A program made the position numbers and the translations under genes. A DNA stretch of 5,116 nt from an archaeon (GTDB lineage Archaea > Nanobdellota > Nanobdellia > Woesearchaeales > GW2011-AR9). The stretch is from positions 1 through 5,116 of the forward strand of contig JAHFRS010000094.1 in NCBI GenBank assembly GCA_023266155.1. The letters run 5' to 3'. This document shows positions 4,821-5,116 of this stretch, in pieces (position 1 is the first letter of the stretch; every line of letters starts with the position of its first letter). The notes beneath the pieces were generated by a model. The model saw only the letters and a program-made list of their open reading frames with translations, was not told the origin of the DNA and searched no databases.

Positions 4821-5116
4821 ATGGAAATCAAAGACGTCAAGCCCAACCAGAGTAAAATCGAGGTCGTGGCGGAAGTGGTGGAAAAAGAAGAGCCTCGCAC
4901 CTTCAGCAAATTTGGCAAGAAGGGAAAAGTGTGCAGCGTCCACATTAAGGATGCCAGCGGGAAAATCCTGCTGACGCTGTGGAATGAAGACATTGACCGC
5001 ATCAGTGTCGGCGATACCATCAGGCTGCATAACGGCTGGTGCTCCGAGTTTAAGGGCGAGAAGCAGCTTTCCACCGGCAAATTCGGCAAGATTGAAGTGA
5101 TGCAGAAAGGCGATGA
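4821..5116 (+). CDS. OB-fold single-stranded DNA-binding (SSB/RPA-like) protein, 3'-truncated
   Basis: Ninety-eight codons are visible and the frame is open at the window edge. MEIKDVKPNQSKIEV, the VVEKEEPRTFSKFGKKGKV strand-loop, then HIKDASGKILLTLWNEDIDRI and VGDTIRLHNGW, read as successive strands of one OB-fold. This is the domain found in archaeal RPA/SSB proteins, where the barrel groove binds single-stranded DNA during replication and repair. Likely base-stacking residues include F28, F31, W54 and W73. The sequence closely resembles the compact single-OB proteins common in DPANN archaea. The C-terminal part, which could hold a zinc finger or an acidic tail, is missing. The gene has its own strong promoter and is GC-richer than the HEPN/MNT pair. 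Confidence 0.85.
   Translation, partial: MEIKDVKPNQSKIEVVAEVVEKEEPRTFSKFGKKGKVCSVHIKDASGKILLTLWNEDIDRISVGDTIRLHNGWCSEFKGEKQLSTGKFGKIEVMQKGD

Noticed and set aside
4787..5089. Minus-strand open frames opposite the last gene
   Set aside because: The plus strand encodes a clear OB-fold with promoter and start codon; the opposite frames arise from its codon pattern.

Overview
The window looks archaeal. The signs are TATA/BRE-type promoters, a tRNA gene split by introns that fit bulge-helix-bulge (BHB) splicing, several genes without a Shine-Dalgarno site, a HEPN/MNT gene pair and a single-OB-fold SSB/RPA-like protein of a kind I associate with DPANN archaea. A Woesearchaeota/Pacearchaeota-like DPANN member is my guess; nothing here fixes the lineage.

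Layout. Positions 2-652 (+) hold most of a RibD C-terminal/dihydrofolate-reductase-like protein, cut by the window edge. It converges on a membrane protein at 773-2062 (-) that joins a ferric-reductase-like haem domain to a C-terminal Rieske [2Fe-2S] domain. The 480 bases upstream of that gene have no protein gene. They contain a 220-nt tRNA-Val(GAC) gene on the minus strand (2153-2372) with three introns: 22 nt in the D-loop, 29 nt at the canonical 37/38 site and 96 nt in the T-loop. A TATA box lies at the right distance upstream. Next is a small membrane-anchored hypothetical protein with a calcium-loop motif (2543-3004, -).

A divergent promoter region (3005-3154) separates this protein from a two-gene HEPN/MNT toxin-antitoxin-like operon (3155-3700 and 3703-4125, +). 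The MNT protein carries an N-terminal winged helix. Three direct repeats at an exact 20-bp period run across the expected transcription start and the MNT start codon, which suggests autoregulation. A class I SAM-dependent methyltransferase (4147-4794, +) follows. The last gene is an OB-fold SSB/RPA-like protein (4821 to the window end), with a strong TATA box overlapping the methyltransferase stop codon.

Base composition is mosaic. The RibD-like and HEPN/MNT genes are clearly AT-rich. The reductase-Rieske, methyltransferase and OB-fold genes are much richer in G+C, so the first set are probably acquired genes in a GC-richer genome. The most unusual item is the tRNA-Val gene: all three introns can be placed exactly, each with a 4-bp central helix and 3-nt bulges, and their removal leaves a 73-nt cloverleaf.
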